A DNA stretch of 32,424 nt from an uncultured Collinsella sp. (GTDB taxonomy: Bacteria > Actinomycetota > Coriobacteriia > Coriobacteriales > Coriobacteriaceae): contig URCS01000021.1 in NCBI GenBank assembly GCA_900546455.1, positions 1 to 32,424 on the forward strand, written 5' to 3'. Below the pieces are notes generated by a model. The model was not told the DNA's origin, ran no database searches, and was given only the letters and a program-made list of their open reading frames with translations. Every line of letters starts with the position of its first letter. The stretch's first letter is position 1. Of the stretch, positions 32,014 to 32,424 are shown in pieces. Position numbers and translations under genes: made by a program.

Positions 32014-32424
32014 CTAGCGCTTGCGGGGGACGAGTTTGGTGCGGCGCAGGTGGATCATCTCGGCGGCGATGGAGATAGCGATCTCCTCGGGGTCCTCGGC
32101 CTCGATGGCGACACCGATCGGCAGGTGCAGCTCGTCGATCTGCTCCTGCGTAAAGCCCTCCTGCTCCAGGCGGGCCCGCACAAAGGCCGTCTTGCGGCGC
32201 GAGCCCAGGCAGCCCAGGTAGGCAGGCTTGGCTCGCATGGCCTGAATCACCACGTCGATATCGGACTTGTGACCCGCCGTGGCGACGACCACCAGGTCGC
32301 GCGGGCCGATGGGGCACTGCTTGCCCAGGTTCTTGTAGTCGACCAGGCGACGGTCGTAGACACCGGGCACCCATTCGGGCGTCAGCGTGCCGGGGCGGTC
32401 GTCGCACGCCACGACGGCAAAGCC
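32014..32424 (-). CDS. XdhC-family protein, C-terminal part (5' end outside window)
   Basis: About 136 codons are visible, in frame to the window edge (GFAVVACDDRPGTLTPEW...). The region is the Rossmann-type C-terminal domain of XdhC/CoxF-like proteins: DLVVVATAGHKSDIDVVIQAM, then AYLGCLGSRRKTAFVRARLEQEGFT, then LHLPIGVAIEAEDPEEIAISIAAEMI. XdhC proteins help insert the sulfurated molybdenum cofactor into xanthine dehydrogenase-type hydroxylases, and related forms go with selenium-dependent enzymes. No such enzyme is in view; purine use by the adenine deaminase at 11245-13065 might be linked but is far away. The N-terminal cysteine region cannot be checked. It converges on foldback element E. 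Confidence 0.9.
   Translation of the reverse strand, partial: GFAVVACDDRPGTLTPEWVPGVYDRRLVDYKNLGKQCPIGPRDLVVVATAGHKSDIDVVIQAMRAKPAYLGCLGSRRKTAFVRARLEQEGFTQEQIDELHLPIGVAIEAEDPEEIAISIAAEMIHLRRTKLVPRKR

Overview
The window looks like a chromosomal segment of a GC-rich anaerobic actinobacterium of the Coriobacteriia, most likely Collinsella or a close relative. This is inferred from the codon use, the actinobacterial-type RF2 and ArgR, a split transketolase, the secA-prfB pair and a dense spc/alpha ribosomal operon. Nothing in the sequence names the species. Almost all genes read on the minus strand. The exceptions are a three-gene stretch (7426-10139) and a penicillin-binding protein (16871-19087).

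Layout from low to high coordinates. 1-1124: split transketolase (C-terminal subunit cut by the window edge, N-terminal subunit complete). 1332-2222: YitT-type membrane protein. 2391-6346: secA-prfB, with TAATG overlap. 6694-7119: rpmE with an unusual alanine/glutamate-rich tail and a structured leader. 7426-9209 (+): ACT-domain protein plus citrate synthase, closed by a strong terminator. 9297-11038: two convergent Cof-type HAD phosphatases. 11245-13065: adenine deaminase. 13425-14636: tyrS. 14733-16709: long U32 protein. 16871-19087 (+): class A PBP with a low-complexity tail. 19303-19740: argR. 19873-20949: degenerate family-2 glycosyltransferase-like protein. 21069-21893: truA. 21986-31707: rplQ-rpoA-rpsD-rpsK-rpsM-rpmJ-infA-map-adk-secY-rplO-rpmD-rpsE-rplR-rplF-rpsH-rpsN-rplE in transcription-reversed order. 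32014-32424: an XdhC-family gene cut by the window edge.

The ribosomal block supplies the core of translation (r-proteins, IF-1), transcription (RNA polymerase alpha), secretion (SecY, with SecA elsewhere in the window), N-terminal processing (Map) and nucleotide balance (Adk). Its order is the bacterial standard, except that rplN-rplX, which normally precede rplE, are missing. The block instead begins next to an unrelated xdhC-like gene, behind a 67-bp near-perfect palindrome and a structured leader.

The least explained signal is a family of intergenic foldback elements. They share a short G-rich core (GGG(G)AC followed by a GTT/CTT-like tail) but carry different palindromic arms in each copy. 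They occur at about 6483-6517, 6549-6615, 10168-10242, 11215-11251 and 31935-32001, with core-only or decayed relatives elsewhere. A second recurring theme is an intrinsic terminator placed just ahead of the start of the next co-directional gene (YitT, adenine deaminase, truA). A hairpin that sequesters the ribosome binding site of one HAD gene, and several intra-operon hairpins in the spc block, suggest RNA-level control.
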